Shown: one piece after another, positions 37,421-47,237 of the stretch
Position numbering within the stretch: the stretch's first letter is position 1
Layout: every line of letters begins with the position of its first letter
Source: Burkholderia sp. Ac-20365
Lineage (GTDB): Bacteria; Pseudomonadota; Gammaproteobacteria; Burkholderiales; Burkholderiaceae
Length of the DNA stretch: 64,000 nucleotides
Direction: 5' to 3'
Assembly: GCF_017104715.1 (NCBI RefSeq)
Contig: NZ_JAAGPI010000007.1
Span: forward strand, 186,001 to 250,000
Notes under the pieces: generated by a model
The model's input: the letters and a program-made list of their open reading frames with translations, nothing else
What the model was told of the DNA's origin: nothing
Databases searched by the model: none
Translations under genes and position numbers: made by a program

Positions 37421-39856
37421 ATGAGCGAGGACGATCCGCAAGCGTTGCGGCTGAAGGGCGACGGCGTGTCAGATGCGGTGGTCTTGCCGGATGGCGACGA
37501 TGACGCGAATGCGCGTCGTCGCGCACTGTATGCGTGGCCCGCCGACGGTATCGACGCCGATGCTCAACTGGCAATCGAAGCCAGCGTCGCTGCCGACGGC
37601 ACGATGGCGAAGTGGCACTATCGCGCGCGCATTGGTGGTTCGGAGGCCAGCGCGCGTTGGCCCGATGTGCAAGCATCGTTACCGCCGCTGCTGTATCGCC
37701 ACGCACAGGCGAGCGTAGCGGTCGATGCGCCGCCCCAGGCGATTCCCGCGCAGGCGCATGCGTTCGCGCGCGAGTCGTTCGTCGACGAAGTGGCGCACGA
37801 CGCGCGACGCGATCCCGTCGCGCTTCGGCTCGATCATCTCGATGCCACGCGCGACGCCGGTGCACGCGAAATCATTCGTATGGTCAGCGAACGCGCGGCA
37901 TGGGGCGCAGCGCCCAACGCCGCGCACGAGCCGGCATCGCCGTGGCTGCGCGGGCGCGGCTTTGCGTTAGATGGCCAGGCGCGCGACGAAGCAGGATTTG
38001 ACGGCGCGTTGCCCGACTATTCCCCAGATAGCAAACAGACCCGCGCCGAGCGGCAACCGATGAGCTGGTCGGCCTGGGTCGTCGATCTCGACGTGAACCG
38101 CACGACGGGCGATATCGCCGTGCGCCGCGTGGTTGCGGGCCAGGGCGCGGGCACGCCGGACGCGGCGACACTGCAAGGCATGCCCGCGTGGCAGATCGAA
38201 GAAGCGATTGCGCGCGCAACGGGTGTGCGCCGGATCGCGCGCGCATCGCATGACGAGACGGGTTTTGATGCGGGCGCGACCACGCCGGTATCGCACGATC
38301 TCGTCGATGCGGAAAGCGAGCGTGCGTCGAATTCGACAACGCGCTCTGCATCCGACGACCAGCGCATCGAGCAGGCAGCAGCGCCTGTCGCCGCGGCAAT
38401 CGCCAACGCACTGCACGACGCAACAGGCATGCGCTTTCGCGCGCCGCCGTTCGATCCGGAACAGATTCGCCGCGCACTCGCTGAAGCGGGCCCCGCTGTC
38501 GCGCTCGAAGCACCCGCCGCAGTGCGGCGGCCTTCGCGCTGGCGGCGCTGGCTCGCGGGCGGTGGCATCGGTGGCATGGCGGGCGGCCTGATCGGGCTCG
38601 CGTGTTCGATGCTGCCCGGGCCGTCGGCGATTGCGCCGCTGCCGGTTGGCGCCGGGCCCGATGCATCGATGTGGAGCGCGGCGATGCTCGAACGCGGTCG
38701 TCTGGTCGCGATTGCGGGCGATTGTGCCGTCTGCCACACGGCGCCAAACGGGCATGTCAACGCGGGTGGCCTCGCGCTCGACACGCCGTTCGGCACGGTC
38801 TGGTCGACCAACATTACGCCCGATCGCGAGACGGGCATCGGTGCGTGGTCGTATGAAGCGTTCGCGCGCGCGATGCGCAAAGGCATTGCACGCGACGGGC
38901 GGCATCTGTACCCCGCATTCCCGTACACCGCGTTTGCGCGCATCAGCGAGTCCGACATGATGGCGTTATACGCGTATCTGATGACGCAGCCGCCCGTGAA
39001 GCAGGCCGCGCCCGACACGAAGCTGCCGTTTCCGCTGAACCAGCGGCGGCTCGTTGCGGGCTGGAACTGGATGTTCCATGACGAGAGCGACTATCGGCCC
39101 GATCCGCAGCAGTCGGCGCAGTGGAATCGCGGCAAGTATCTGGTGGACGGCGCGGGGCATTGCGGCGCCTGTCATACGCCGCGCAATGCGCTGGGCGCGG
39201 AGAAGGGCGGCTTTGCGTATCTGGGTGGCGGGAGCGCCGAAGGCTGGGATGCGCCCGCGCTCGTTGCATCGCGCGCGGCGCCGGTGCCTTGGACGGAAGA
39301 CGCGCTGTTCAGCTATCTGCGCACCGGTTTCTCGGCTGAGCACGGCGTGGCTGCGGGACCGATGGCGCCCGTTGTCGCCGGTCTCGCGAGCCTGCCCGAA
39401 TCGGATGTGCGCGCGATAGCGCATTACATCACGTCGCTATCGCCGCCCGTCGATGACGCCGTCGCCGCGCACGCGGCGGCGCAACGTGCGGCAGGCGCGA
39501 GTGCGGATGCGCTGACGGCAGCGGGCTTTCAGAACGGACAGCGTATGTTCGAGGCCGCCTGCGCGGTCTGTCACGGCGAATCGGGCGGCGTGGGCCATTT
39601 CGGCGTGCGTCCGCTGATGGGGCTGAACACTAGCGTAAGCCAGGCAAGCCCGGACAATCTGTTGCGCGTGTTGATGCACGGCATCGACCAGCCCGCGACA
39701 GAAGGGCTTGGCTACATGCCGGGCTTCAAGGACAGTTTCGACGATCAGCAACTCGCCGAGCTGGCCGGCTACATTCGCGCGCGTTATGCGCCGGGTCAGC
39801 CTGCGTGGCGCGATCTCGCGTCGACGGCTGCGCGCGTGCGCGAAGCGGCGCATTGA
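37421..39856 (+). CDS. Tri-haem cytochrome c subunit with degenerate Mo-domain remnant
   Basis: An 811-residue protein. Residues 1-375 look like the C-terminal half of a Mo-binding large subunit: AFARESFVDEVAHDARRDP parallels the FAHDSFADEM region of the full subunit, and AIANALHDATGMRFRAPPFD parallels its end. The N-terminal half is missing and the GAGE stretch has become QRIE, so catalysis is unlikely. A membrane span (about 385-405, GGIGGMAGGLIGLACSM) follows, then three c-type haem motifs, CAVCH, CGACH and CAVCH. In P. putida NicB, Mo and cytochrome parts are one chain. Here this chain probably acts as the electron outlet for the separate Mo subunit. ATG 37403 is an alternative start. Confidence 0.85.
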   Translation: MSEDDPQALRLKGDGVSDAVVLPDGDDDANARRRALYAWPADGIDADAQLAIEASVAADGTMAKWHYRARIGGSEASARWPDVQASLPPLLYRHAQASVAVDAPPQAIPAQAHAFARESFVDEVAHDARRDPVALRLDHLDATRDAGAREIIRMVSERAAWGAAPNAAHEPASPWLRGRGFALDGQARDEAGFDGALPDYSPDSKQTRAERQPMSWSAWVVDLDVNRTTGDIAVRRVVAGQGAGTPDAATLQGMPAWQIEEAIARATGVRRIARASHDETGFDAGATTPVSHDLVDAESERASNSTTRSASDDQRIEQAAAPVAAAIANALHDATGMRFRAPPFDPEQIRRALAEAGPAVALEAPAAVRRPSRWRRWLAGGGIGGMAGGLIGLACSMLPGPSAIAPLPVGAGPDASMWSAAMLERGRLVAIAGDCAVCHTAPNGHVNAGGLALDTPFGTVWSTNITPDRETGIGAWSYEAFARAMRKGIARDGRHLYPAFPYTAFARISESDMMALYAYLMTQPPVKQAAPDTKLPFPLNQRRLVAGWNWMFHDESDYRPDPQQSAQWNRGKYLVDGAGHCGACHTPRNALGAEKGGFAYLGGGSAEGWDAPALVASRAAPVPWTEDALFSYLRTGFSAEHGVAAGPMAPVVAGLASLPESDVRAIAHYITSLSPPVDDAVAAHAAAQRAAGASADALTAAGFQNGQRMFEAACAVCHGESGGVGHFGVRPLMGLNTSVSQASPDNLLRVLMHGIDQPATEGLGYMPGFKDSFDDQQLAELAGYIRARYAPGQPAWRDLASTAARVREAAH

Positions 39857-39965
39857 TACCTGACCGCGCAGGGTATGCGATCAGATCGCTGCCTTGCCGA
39901 TCAGGTTCTTCTGGCAAGACCGATGCCGCGATTACGAGCGGAGCTTGCACTTCGGCCTCGAACAT

Positions 39966-41063
39966 CTATCGCGCGGGCAGGAACCATTTGCCATAGATCT
40001 CTTCGTAGGTGCCGTCTTCGAACATCCCGAGCAGCGCTTCGTTGATCGACTTGCGCAGCGGACTGCCGTTCGCGACGGCAATGCCATATTTCTCGGGCCG
40101 GAAAGTCGGCCCGACCACTGCCAGCACGCCATTGCCGCCGCGCGCGGCCCAATACTCGAGGGTCGGCGCGTCGTAGACGATCGCCTGAACGTCGCCTTGC
40201 GTGAGCATCCGGAATCCCTCGGCGGCATTGTTGATGTTGACGAAGGGCAGGCCGCGTTGAGAAAGGTACTCGGCAGCCGTGGTGCCGGGGACCGTGCCGA
40301 TCGATTTGCCGGGCAGGTCATCGGGTCCGCGAATGTCGGACTGCAGGCGCGCGACAGTTTGCGAGGATGTGACGGTGGCGGTGAGTTGAGCGATCAGCAC
40401 CACGCCGATCAGCCACATCGCCGGTACGAGCAGGCGCTTCCATAGGCTGCCCGTATGCCGCTCGCCATGCTCGCCTGTCGCGATGATGAGCATCGTCACC
40501 CACAGCCCCTCGCCGATCGCGCGGAAATAGGGCTTCTGAAATTGAGGATCGTCCTTGCGTTCGATCAGCCAGACAAGATTGGCGAGCAGAAACACGATCA
40601 CGACGGCAACGCCCACAAGCTCGACGATAGCCAGCCAGGGAACAGACCGGAGTGCCGACATCAAGGCGTTGTCGTTCTGTGCTCGCACCATGATCCGCAG
40701 GCCGGAGTCGAAATACGGCAGCGAGAAGTCCGCAAGCTTTTCCCGTTCCGGTGTCATCGTGATCGCCGCGATCGCAACGTCTGCGTCGCCATGCTGCACG
40801 GCGGGTACCAGACCTGCTTGCGTCGGGATCTTCGTCCACGCGAATTCGACGTGCATGCGGCGCGCAACTTCTTTCCAGAGATCGATGCTGAACCCTTGCG
40901 GCTCCGTCGATTGCGGCAGCACGAAAGGCGCAACGGGCGCAATCGCGACGCGCAGCGGCGCGGCAGGCGTGATGTTCGTCGATGCCGCGAATGATGGCTC
41001 TGCCGCAGGCATCGACAGGATGACGCACACCATCGCTGCCAGAAGGCGAATGAGTTTGCTCAT
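39966..41063 (-). CDS. GluR0-like ligand-gated ion channel
   Basis: A 365-residue protein with the plan of prokaryotic ionotropic glutamate receptors: signal peptide (1-27), first half of a periplasmic amino-acid-binding domain (38-140, PLRVAIAPVAPFV ... GFSIDLWKEVARRM), membrane helix (145-170), a re-entrant pore loop (GEGLWVTMLIIATGEHGERH), second helix (213-235) and the second half of the binding domain to the end (GDVQAIVYDAPTLEYW). GluR0 has a potassium-type TVGYGD filter; here the corresponding place reads ATGEHG, so ion selectivity is open. It lies 36 bp after the DUF2252 gene on the same strand. Confidence 0.85.
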   Translation of the reverse strand: MSKLIRLLAAMVCVILSMPAAEPSFAASTNITPAAPLRVAIAPVAPFVLPQSTEPQGFSIDLWKEVARRMHVEFAWTKIPTQAGLVPAVQHGDADVAIAAITMTPEREKLADFSLPYFDSGLRIMVRAQNDNALMSALRSVPWLAIVELVGVAVVIVFLLANLVWLIERKDDPQFQKPYFRAIGEGLWVTMLIIATGEHGERHTGSLWKRLLVPAMWLIGVVLIAQLTATVTSSQTVARLQSDIRGPDDLPGKSIGTVPGTTAAEYLSQRGLPFVNINNAAEGFRMLTQGDVQAIVYDAPTLEYWAARGGNGVLAVVGPTFRPEKYGIAVANGSPLRKSINEALLGMFEDGTYEEIYGKWFLPAR

Positions 41064-41099
41064 GGCGTTTCCCGCACAGAACAGGCGCTTGCGTACCCG

Positions 41100-42509
41100 T
41101 CAAACGCGGAAGTCAGCCGCCATGTCCTCATCGCTGCGTGCTTCGAGTTTGCCTGTGCGACACGCGCGCATGAACGCGTCGTAGTCTTTCTGGTTCTGTT
41201 CCGCATAAGCGAACGCGTACTGAACGAGCGCATCGGCGAAGCGGTCGCCACTGCCGAGATACGCGGCGATTTCGACCGCCTTCCCACTGGCTTTTGCGTG
41301 CGCGCGCGCGAGCGCCCAGCCGCAGATGCGCGCATAACCTTGCAGAATCGTGCCGCTCATGCGTTCCACTTCCGCCGAGACCTTCATGTCGCGCAGTTGC
41401 CGGAAATAGAACTGGCGGCCAGCGGGGCCTGTCGTCCAGCCGAGAAACGAATCGCTCGCAGCCTGAAGCAGGCGCTGCCCTGTCACGACACGTTCGCCCT
41501 GATGTTCCGGATCGTTGCCCTTGAAGAAGCGCGCTATCACCGATTGACGCGCCTCCTTGACCTGCAGGAAGAGCGGTTTGCCGTGGCTGTCGACCATCAG
41601 CATGACGAGGCAGAACGTGCCGACGCTGCCCACACCTACGACCTTGAACGCGATGTCGTGCAGTTCGAACTGTCCGATCAGCTGACGGCGCTCCGATGAC
41701 AGCGTCTGCAGATACGCATCGAATGCGTTTGCGAGCTTGCCCTTCCACTCGTCCGTATCGGACCACTTCTGGTCCTTGCCCAGCAGTGAGTTGGGACCGC
41801 CGGGATGGAAGAGCGCAGGCGGCGCATCCTGAATGATCCAACGCCCATCATGCAGCGCCGCCATCTTGCCCAGTACGCTTTCATGGGTGCGGCCAGCCGC
41901 TTTTTCCATCGCCCGGCTGATCATCTGGCGCCCTTCGGCCGTGGCAGCCGTATCCATCATTCGCTCGAACGTGACGATGTCGTGCCAGAGTTCGAGGGCG
42001 CTGCATTCCGCGTAGTGATGCATCCGTTCCCGATACTCGTGGATAGCGGTCGAGACAATGTCTTCGATCGATCCGCGATGGATGCCCATATGTTCGCCCG
42101 CAACGGCGAAACTTGCCGCGAGCCGTTTGACGTCCCATTCCCATGGGCCGTGCGCGACCTCGTCGAAGTCGTTGAGATCGAAAACCAGTTGACGTTCGGG
42201 CGTCGCGAAGCCGCCGAAGTTCATCAGATGCGCGTCACCGCAGACTGGAAATGTGATGCCTGTATTGGCGGTGCTGGACAGATCGTGCGCCTGGAGGATC
42301 GCACTGCCGCGATAGAACGTGAATGGCGACACGGACATGCGGCCATATCGCAAAGGGACCAACGCGTCGACACGGCCGGCGCTGTTTTCTTTCAGCAAAT
42401 GGACAGGATCCCGTTCCGTATTGCCGATCATTGCGTGTAGCGAGCGCTTCGCATGCTGGCGGGCATCACGGCCCGCCGCTTGCCGCTCGGACAAGGTTTG
42501 CGTCTCCAT
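41100..42509 (-). CDS. DUF2252 family protein
   Basis: A 469-residue cytosolic protein of DUF2252, which has a kinase-like/aminoglycoside-phosphotransferase-like look. Signatures are MSVSPFTFYRGSAILQAHDL, VCGDAHLMNFGGFATPERQL and FDLNDFDEVAHGPWEWDVKR, the last two resembling phosphotransferase catalytic and metal loops. The function is unknown. ATG at 42509; an upstream ATG at 42569 lacks a ribosome site. It is probably co-transcribed with the GluR0-like channel. Confidence 0.88.
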   Translation of the reverse strand: METQTLSERQAAGRDARQHAKRSLHAMIGNTERDPVHLLKENSAGRVDALVPLRYGRMSVSPFTFYRGSAILQAHDLSSTANTGITFPVCGDAHLMNFGGFATPERQLVFDLNDFDEVAHGPWEWDVKRLAASFAVAGEHMGIHRGSIEDIVSTAIHEYRERMHHYAECSALELWHDIVTFERMMDTAATAEGRQMISRAMEKAAGRTHESVLGKMAALHDGRWIIQDAPPALFHPGGPNSLLGKDQKWSDTDEWKGKLANAFDAYLQTLSSERRQLIGQFELHDIAFKVVGVGSVGTFCLVMLMVDSHGKPLFLQVKEARQSVIARFFKGNDPEHQGERVVTGQRLLQAASDSFLGWTTGPAGRQFYFRQLRDMKVSAEVERMSGTILQGYARICGWALARAHAKASGKAVEIAAYLGSGDRFADALVQYAFAYAEQNQKDYDAFMRACRTGKLEARSDEDMAADFRV

Positions 42510-42991
42510 ATCTGCGCCCCTCTTCTGGTTCACTGCATTGACGCGCGACCACGCTGGCTTCTTAAACACTAACTCAAATCAGTCTAGCATCGAACGTGAA
42601 TATCGCCGCACCACAATTCTCATGTTTGTGCACGATGCTCACTTGTTGGGCGATCGCGACCAGTCTAAATCCAGGCAACGCATGTGTATTTCGATTTTTG
42701 CAACATACGTAGTGATCGTTTCTCAGTCCGTGACAGCGGGGATCATGAAGGACAACTCATCTAAAAACTTGCTATAACACGATGAGTCCTCGGCCTCGGG
42801 TGTCGAAGCACACGTGAGCGCAGGCATGGTGATCGTGAAGCGTAGTCCGACCGGCAATCACCTGAAGTTTTCATCACCGCATTCGATGGACCGTCAGCGC
42901 TACGACGGGAAAGAAAGGCTCTTGAAACGCCGCATGCCTGCCGCGCAGGCAATCGAAGAGATACACGTTCGAAGAACCGGAGAGAAAATCC
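42510..42991. other. Intergenic region before the sulfatase gene
   Basis: A 480-bp divergent gap. Around 42760-42780 the sequence TTGCTATAAC resembles an extended -10 for the sulfatase operon. A GTG-initiated 64-codon frame (42814-43008) overlaps the sulfatase start but has no good ribosome site. Nothing else recognisable. Confidence 0.4.
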
Positions 42992-45043
42992 ATGAGTCAA
43001 TCGGATGATGCAACAAAGGGCGAAGGACGCCGGGCATTTCTAAAGAACGTCGCCGTGGCGGGGATGGCGACAGGCCTGTCGGGTACGGTAGGCGATGCGC
43101 TCGCGCAAACGGGCGACCCAGGGTCGACCGGTTCAGCAGCGAAACCGGCGTCGCGATCGACATTGGCCTTGAACCAGCAATACGCGGATTTCCTCAGTTT
43201 CGCCGATGCACAGGATTTCGAAGACGCGCGACGCGGGCTGGTCGCCACGCTTGCGGAACCCGTCATCATCAAGGGGCAAGGGGATATACTCGCGTGGAAT
43301 CTTCAGCAATTTGCATTCGTGAGCGGCGGTCCGGAAAACAACTCGCCGCCGACCGTGAACCCGAGTCTCTGGCGCAATGCCAAGCTCAACATGAATCACG
43401 GGCTTTTCACGGTAGTGGACGGCATCTGGCAGGTGCGCGGCTATGATCTCTCCGTGATGAGCATCATTCGGGGCGACAAGGGATATATCGTCGTCGATCC
43501 GTTCATTACGACCGAGGTCGCGTCGACGGTCTGGAAAGAACTCGTCATTCCTCATCTCGGCGACAAGCCGATCACGCATGTCATCTATACGCACAGTCAC
43601 GTCGATCACTATGGCGGCGTGCGCGGTCTCGTCAGCGATCAGGATCTTCAATCCGGCAAGGTGAAGATCGTTGCGCCCGTTGGCTTCACAGAGGCGGCCG
43701 TCGGCGAGAACGTGATTGCAGGCAATGCGATGGGACGCAGAGCGAGCTATATGTACGGTTCGCTGTTGCCGCGCAGCCCGACAGGAATTGTCGATGGCGG
43801 GCTTGGCAAGACGACGTCGGTCGGCACCATCACGCTGGCGTTTCCGTCGATCTTTGCCGAAAAGACCGGGCAAAAGATGACGCTCGACGGTGTGGACCTC
43901 ACCATTCTGATGGCGCCTGAATCGGAGGCGCCGTCCGAGTTCATGTTCTACCTGCCGAAGTACAAGGCATTTTGTGCAGCGGAAGACGCGACGCACACGT
44001 TGCACAACCTGTACACGCTGCGCGGCGCAAAGGTGCGAGATGGCCTGCTGTGGTCCAAGTATCTGCAGACTTCGATCGAGATGTTCGGTGGCGACGCACA
44101 GGTGCTATTCGCGTCGCACTATTGGCCGACGTGGGGAAATGAGCGCATTGTCCCTTTCCTGAGCGCACAGCGCGACATGTATCGCTACCTGCACGATCAG
44201 ACCTTGCGGATGGCAAACATGGGAATGACGGCGCTCGAAATTGGCGAAGCGATCCGTTTGCCCGACAGTCTCGCAAAGCACTGGTACTGCCGAAGCTATT
44301 ACGGCACGGTCTATCACGACGCTGTCGCGCAGTACAACCTGCGCCTTGGGTTCTTCGACGGTGTGCCGGCTAATCTGCACAGACTGCAACCCACCGACAG
44401 CGGAAAACGCTACGTCGAATACATGGGCGGCGCAGCGGCTGTGCTGAGAAAGGCACACGCGTCGTATGACAAGGGCGACTACCGATGGGTCGCGGAAGTA
44501 GTGAATCATGTGGTATTCGCCGACCCGCAAAACGTCGCGGCGAAGCAGTTGCTTGCGGACGCTTACGAGCAGCTTGGTTATCAGGCCGAGTCGGCGCCGT
44601 GGCGAAACTTCTATCTGACGGGCGCGATGGAATTGCGCAACGGCGTGAAGAAGCTGCCCGCGCCGCAACCGCAAAGCCCCGACACCATCCGTGCGATGCC
44701 ACTCGATATGTTTCTCGACTTTCTCGGCATTCGCCTGAACGGAGAGCGTGCTGCCGGAAAAACAGCCACCTTCAATCTCTCGCTGACGGACACGAAAGAG
44801 AACTACATTCTCGGTGTGGAGAACAGTGCGCTCCATTACTCAAAAGGCCGAAGCTCGAATTCCGCCGATGCGTCGGTGACGATGACGCGCGAAGATCTGA
44901 ACAACATCATGCTCGGCACGACCAACATGCAGAAGCTGATCATGTCGGGCACTGCGAAGGTGGACGGCAACAGTCAGAAGCTCGGCGAGTTTCTGACGTG
45001 GCTCGACAACTTCGATTTCTGGTTCAACATCGTCACGCCTTGA
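42992..45043 (+). CDS. Tat-exported alkyl sulfatase (SdsA-like metallo-beta-lactamase fold)
   Basis: A 683-residue sulfatase. The N-terminus has a twin-arginine signal (GRRAFLKNVAVAGMATGLSG), so it is folded before export to the periplasm. The metallo-beta-lactamase site THSHVDHYGG near residue 197 gives the two-zinc ligands; ASHYWPTWGNE near 373 is typical of alkyl sulfatases. The alkyl-sulfatase dimerisation domain and a C-terminal SCP2-like domain (about 560-683) follow, in the order seen in SdsA1. It cleaves alkyl sulfates such as SDS to an alcohol and sulfate. It heads a four-gene run. Confidence 0.93.
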   Translation: MSQSDDATKGEGRRAFLKNVAVAGMATGLSGTVGDALAQTGDPGSTGSAAKPASRSTLALNQQYADFLSFADAQDFEDARRGLVATLAEPVIIKGQGDILAWNLQQFAFVSGGPENNSPPTVNPSLWRNAKLNMNHGLFTVVDGIWQVRGYDLSVMSIIRGDKGYIVVDPFITTEVASTVWKELVIPHLGDKPITHVIYTHSHVDHYGGVRGLVSDQDLQSGKVKIVAPVGFTEAAVGENVIAGNAMGRRASYMYGSLLPRSPTGIVDGGLGKTTSVGTITLAFPSIFAEKTGQKMTLDGVDLTILMAPESEAPSEFMFYLPKYKAFCAAEDATHTLHNLYTLRGAKVRDGLLWSKYLQTSIEMFGGDAQVLFASHYWPTWGNERIVPFLSAQRDMYRYLHDQTLRMANMGMTALEIGEAIRLPDSLAKHWYCRSYYGTVYHDAVAQYNLRLGFFDGVPANLHRLQPTDSGKRYVEYMGGAAAVLRKAHASYDKGDYRWVAEVVNHVVFADPQNVAAKQLLADAYEQLGYQAESAPWRNFYLTGAMELRNGVKKLPAPQPQSPDTIRAMPLDMFLDFLGIRLNGERAAGKTATFNLSLTDTKENYILGVENSALHYSKGRSSNSADASVTMTREDLNNIMLGTTNMQKLIMSGTAKVDGNSQKLGEFLTWLDNFDFWFNIVTP

Positions 45044-45052
45044 GGGACAGCC

Positions 45053-45580
45053 ATGTGCGCGATCTGCAACTTCAAGATTGAGTTTGGCGTCGCTCATCCG
45101 CTTGCGCTCACGGTCGCCGTCGCGACCCGCAAGGCGATCGAGGCGGGCATTGTAGAGCCGATCGATGTCGAACAGGGTGCGCTATCGGCGGCGCGTCAGC
45201 GGATGTCTTCCGTCGACGCGTTGAACCTGCTGCAGGCGCGTATCGAAAGCGCGCATGGCGAAGCGGACCTGCTCGCGCTGCCCGACTTCTACGTGTTTCT
45301 CATCGAGAACGACACGTGGGGTTTCTTTCACGCGACCACAGAAGGCTTCGATCCCGACATCGTCCCCGAAATGCCCGACGTGACAACAGATGACCCCGCG
45401 CGACGCAGCAATATCGTCGTGATGTCCGAGGCGGGGCTGCGCGCGTGGCTCAAAGGAACATTGAGCACCGGGACTGCGTTGCGCGACACGCTTGTCCATG
45501 TCGACGCCCCGGACGCGTCGAAAGAGGCGCTCACGCAGATGCTCGCCAGAGCCGAATGCATCGTCGCGGAAGCGGGTTGA
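45053..45580 (+). CDS. Hypothetical protein downstream of the sulfatase
   Basis: A 175-residue soluble protein that I cannot place. It begins MCAICNFKIEFGVAHPLALTVA, with a Cys-x2-Cys pair at residues 2-5 that could bind a metal, and then has a DALNLLQARIESAHGEADLL helix and an acidic middle. It starts nine bases after the sulfatase stop with GGGAC upstream, so it is very likely in the same operon. No signal peptide. Confidence 0.8.
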   Translation: MCAICNFKIEFGVAHPLALTVAVATRKAIEAGIVEPIDVEQGALSAARQRMSSVDALNLLQARIESAHGEADLLALPDFYVFLIENDTWGFFHATTEGFDPDIVPEMPDVTTDDPARRSNIVVMSEAGLRAWLKGTLSTGTALRDTLVHVDAPDASKEALTQMLARAECIVAEAG

Positions 45581-45667
45581 GTGACGCGACTGCGGGACGG
45601 TCGCTAGCCAGGCGAGGAAGTGTGGCAACCCGCGTGTAGCGCAGAACCGCTTCGACAGGATTGCACC

Positions 45668-46180
45668 ATGAGCACGCTGCTAACGAAAGTCAAACACGAG
45701 TTCATGAAGGCGCTTCCGCCTACGATATTCTTTTTCGTCATTCTGCATATCGTTGCGCTTATCCGGGCGCTCATGACGAAAGGCTCCGGTGTGCCGCTGC
45801 CTGTGTCCGCTTCCGTGCTGATTGCATCTCTGATACTGGGCAAGTCGGTGCTGATCGCTGACATGCTGCCCTTTATCAACCGTTTCCCCGACAAACCGCT
45901 GATCTGGAATGTCGGATGGAAGACGTTGATGTACGCGGTGGTCGCGCTGATCGTTCATTATCTCGAGCGTCTTTACGAATACTGGAAGGATGCGCCGGGC
46001 ATTGCGGCAGCCAATGCCAACCTCGTAGCCGATATCAACTGGGCGCGTTTCTGGGCGGTTCAGATTCTGCTCATTACGCTTATCGCCATGTATTGCGTCA
46101 TTGCGGAACTGGCGCGCGTCATCGGGCGGGACAGGCTCAAGGCAATGTTCTTTGGTCCGCTTCCTGTGCGGTCGAAATAG
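45668..46180 (+). CDS. Hypothetical four-helix membrane protein
   Basis: A 170-residue membrane protein with hydrophobic spans at about 17-35, 45-66, 82-103 and 130-152. The central NRFPDKPLIWNVGWKT and LERLYEYWKD segments resemble a small conserved membrane family of unknown function. ATG at 45668 follows AGGA. It lies 87 bp after the 175-residue gene and 21 bp before the next membrane protein gene, all on one strand. Confidence 0.82.
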   Translation: MSTLLTKVKHEFMKALPPTIFFFVILHIVALIRALMTKGSGVPLPVSASVLIASLILGKSVLIADMLPFINRFPDKPLIWNVGWKTLMYAVVALIVHYLERLYEYWKDAPGIAAANANLVADINWARFWAVQILLITLIAMYCVIAELARVIGRDRLKAMFFGPLPVRSK

Positions 46181-46201
46181 TCACCGTTTGCGGAGCACGG
46201 T

Positions 46202-46966
46202 ATGGCATTTTTCGTCGATCACCCGGAAGGGCTGTTTCTGGTGCTTCTTGTATGCTTCGTCGGAGCCGTAGCATTTGGAGCAACCGGCTTGCGGCGCATC
46301 GTCAGTCTGCCCGAAGACGGCCGCGAAGACTTCAACATCGTGCAGCAGGCCACGCTCACGCTGCTTGCGCTACTCGTCGGCTTCAGCCTTTCGATGGCAG
46401 TCGGCCGCTATGATCAACGCAAGAATCTGGAGGAAGCCGAGGCCAATGCGATAGGCACCGAATACGTGCGCGCAGAGCTCGCGGAGAGCGCTGTCACCCT
46501 CAAAATGAAGGACGCATTGGCACGATACGCTCAACTGCGAGTCGACGACTATCTGACGCGCGATCCGCAGCAACTTGAGCACATCGGGCGCGACACCGCC
46601 AACGTTCAGGCGGAACTCTGGAAGCTTGCCACTCAGGTCGCGCAGGACAAACCGACGCCGATTGGCGCGCTCGTTGTCGCGGGCATGAACGATGTACTCA
46701 ACTCACAGGATTACTCGGAAGCCGCGCGGATCAATCACATTCCGCTCGGCGCGTGGATTCTCATGATCCTGATCGCGATGTTCGGTTGCATCGTGCAGGG
46801 TTATGGCACGAAGGGGACCTTGAAAAAGGGCATGCTGATTGCCGTGTTGCCCGTAACGGTCGCGTTGTCGCTGGCGTTCATCGCGGACATCGATAGTCCG
46901 CGAGGCGGCATCATTCATATCGAGCCTCAGAACCTCTTGAGGTTGCTTCAGTCGTTGCAGCACTGA
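46202..46966 (+). CDS. Bestrophin-like (DUF4239) membrane protein
   Basis: A 254-residue membrane protein with helices near 8-28, 45-67, 178-200 and 212-230. The segment QQATLTLLALLVGFSLSMAVGRYDQRKNLEEAEANAIGTE (quoted in parts: LLALLVGFSLSMA, RYDQRK, EEAEANAIGTEY) is the signature of DUF4239, a family with bestrophin-like architecture that may conduct anions. ATG at 46202 with GGAG upstream. It ends the sulfatase operon. Confidence 0.85.
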   Translation: MAFFVDHPEGLFLVLLVCFVGAVAFGATGLRRIVSLPEDGREDFNIVQQATLTLLALLVGFSLSMAVGRYDQRKNLEEAEANAIGTEYVRAELAESAVTLKMKDALARYAQLRVDDYLTRDPQQLEHIGRDTANVQAELWKLATQVAQDKPTPIGALVVAGMNDVLNSQDYSEAARINHIPLGAWILMILIAMFGCIVQGYGTKGTLKKGMLIAVLPVTVALSLAFIADIDSPRGGIIHIEPQNLLRLLQSLQH

Positions 46967-47237
46967 ACCGTGGTACGTCAGCAGTCACACACGCTCAGTT
47001 GCGCGATTTCGCGTCTGGGCTGCATGCATACGGTGATGCGCGCCTTCGGCGAACAGGACCGCAATCGCAATCGGCACGGCCATCGACATGGCGCTTGCGA
47101 TGATCGGGAAGGATCATGGACAGGACGTATCGCGCGCCGTGGCTCGCGGCTGGTTGTCTACCATCGCCGCACGGGCCGGTTGGGAGTGTGTGAATGGACA
47201 CTCCAGATCCTTTGCGCAGACGACGCGGATGATCTTT

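Noticed and set aside
42814..43008. GTG-started 64-codon frame overlapping the sulfatase start
   Set aside because: No clear ribosome site and no family; a leader peptide is possible but unsupported.
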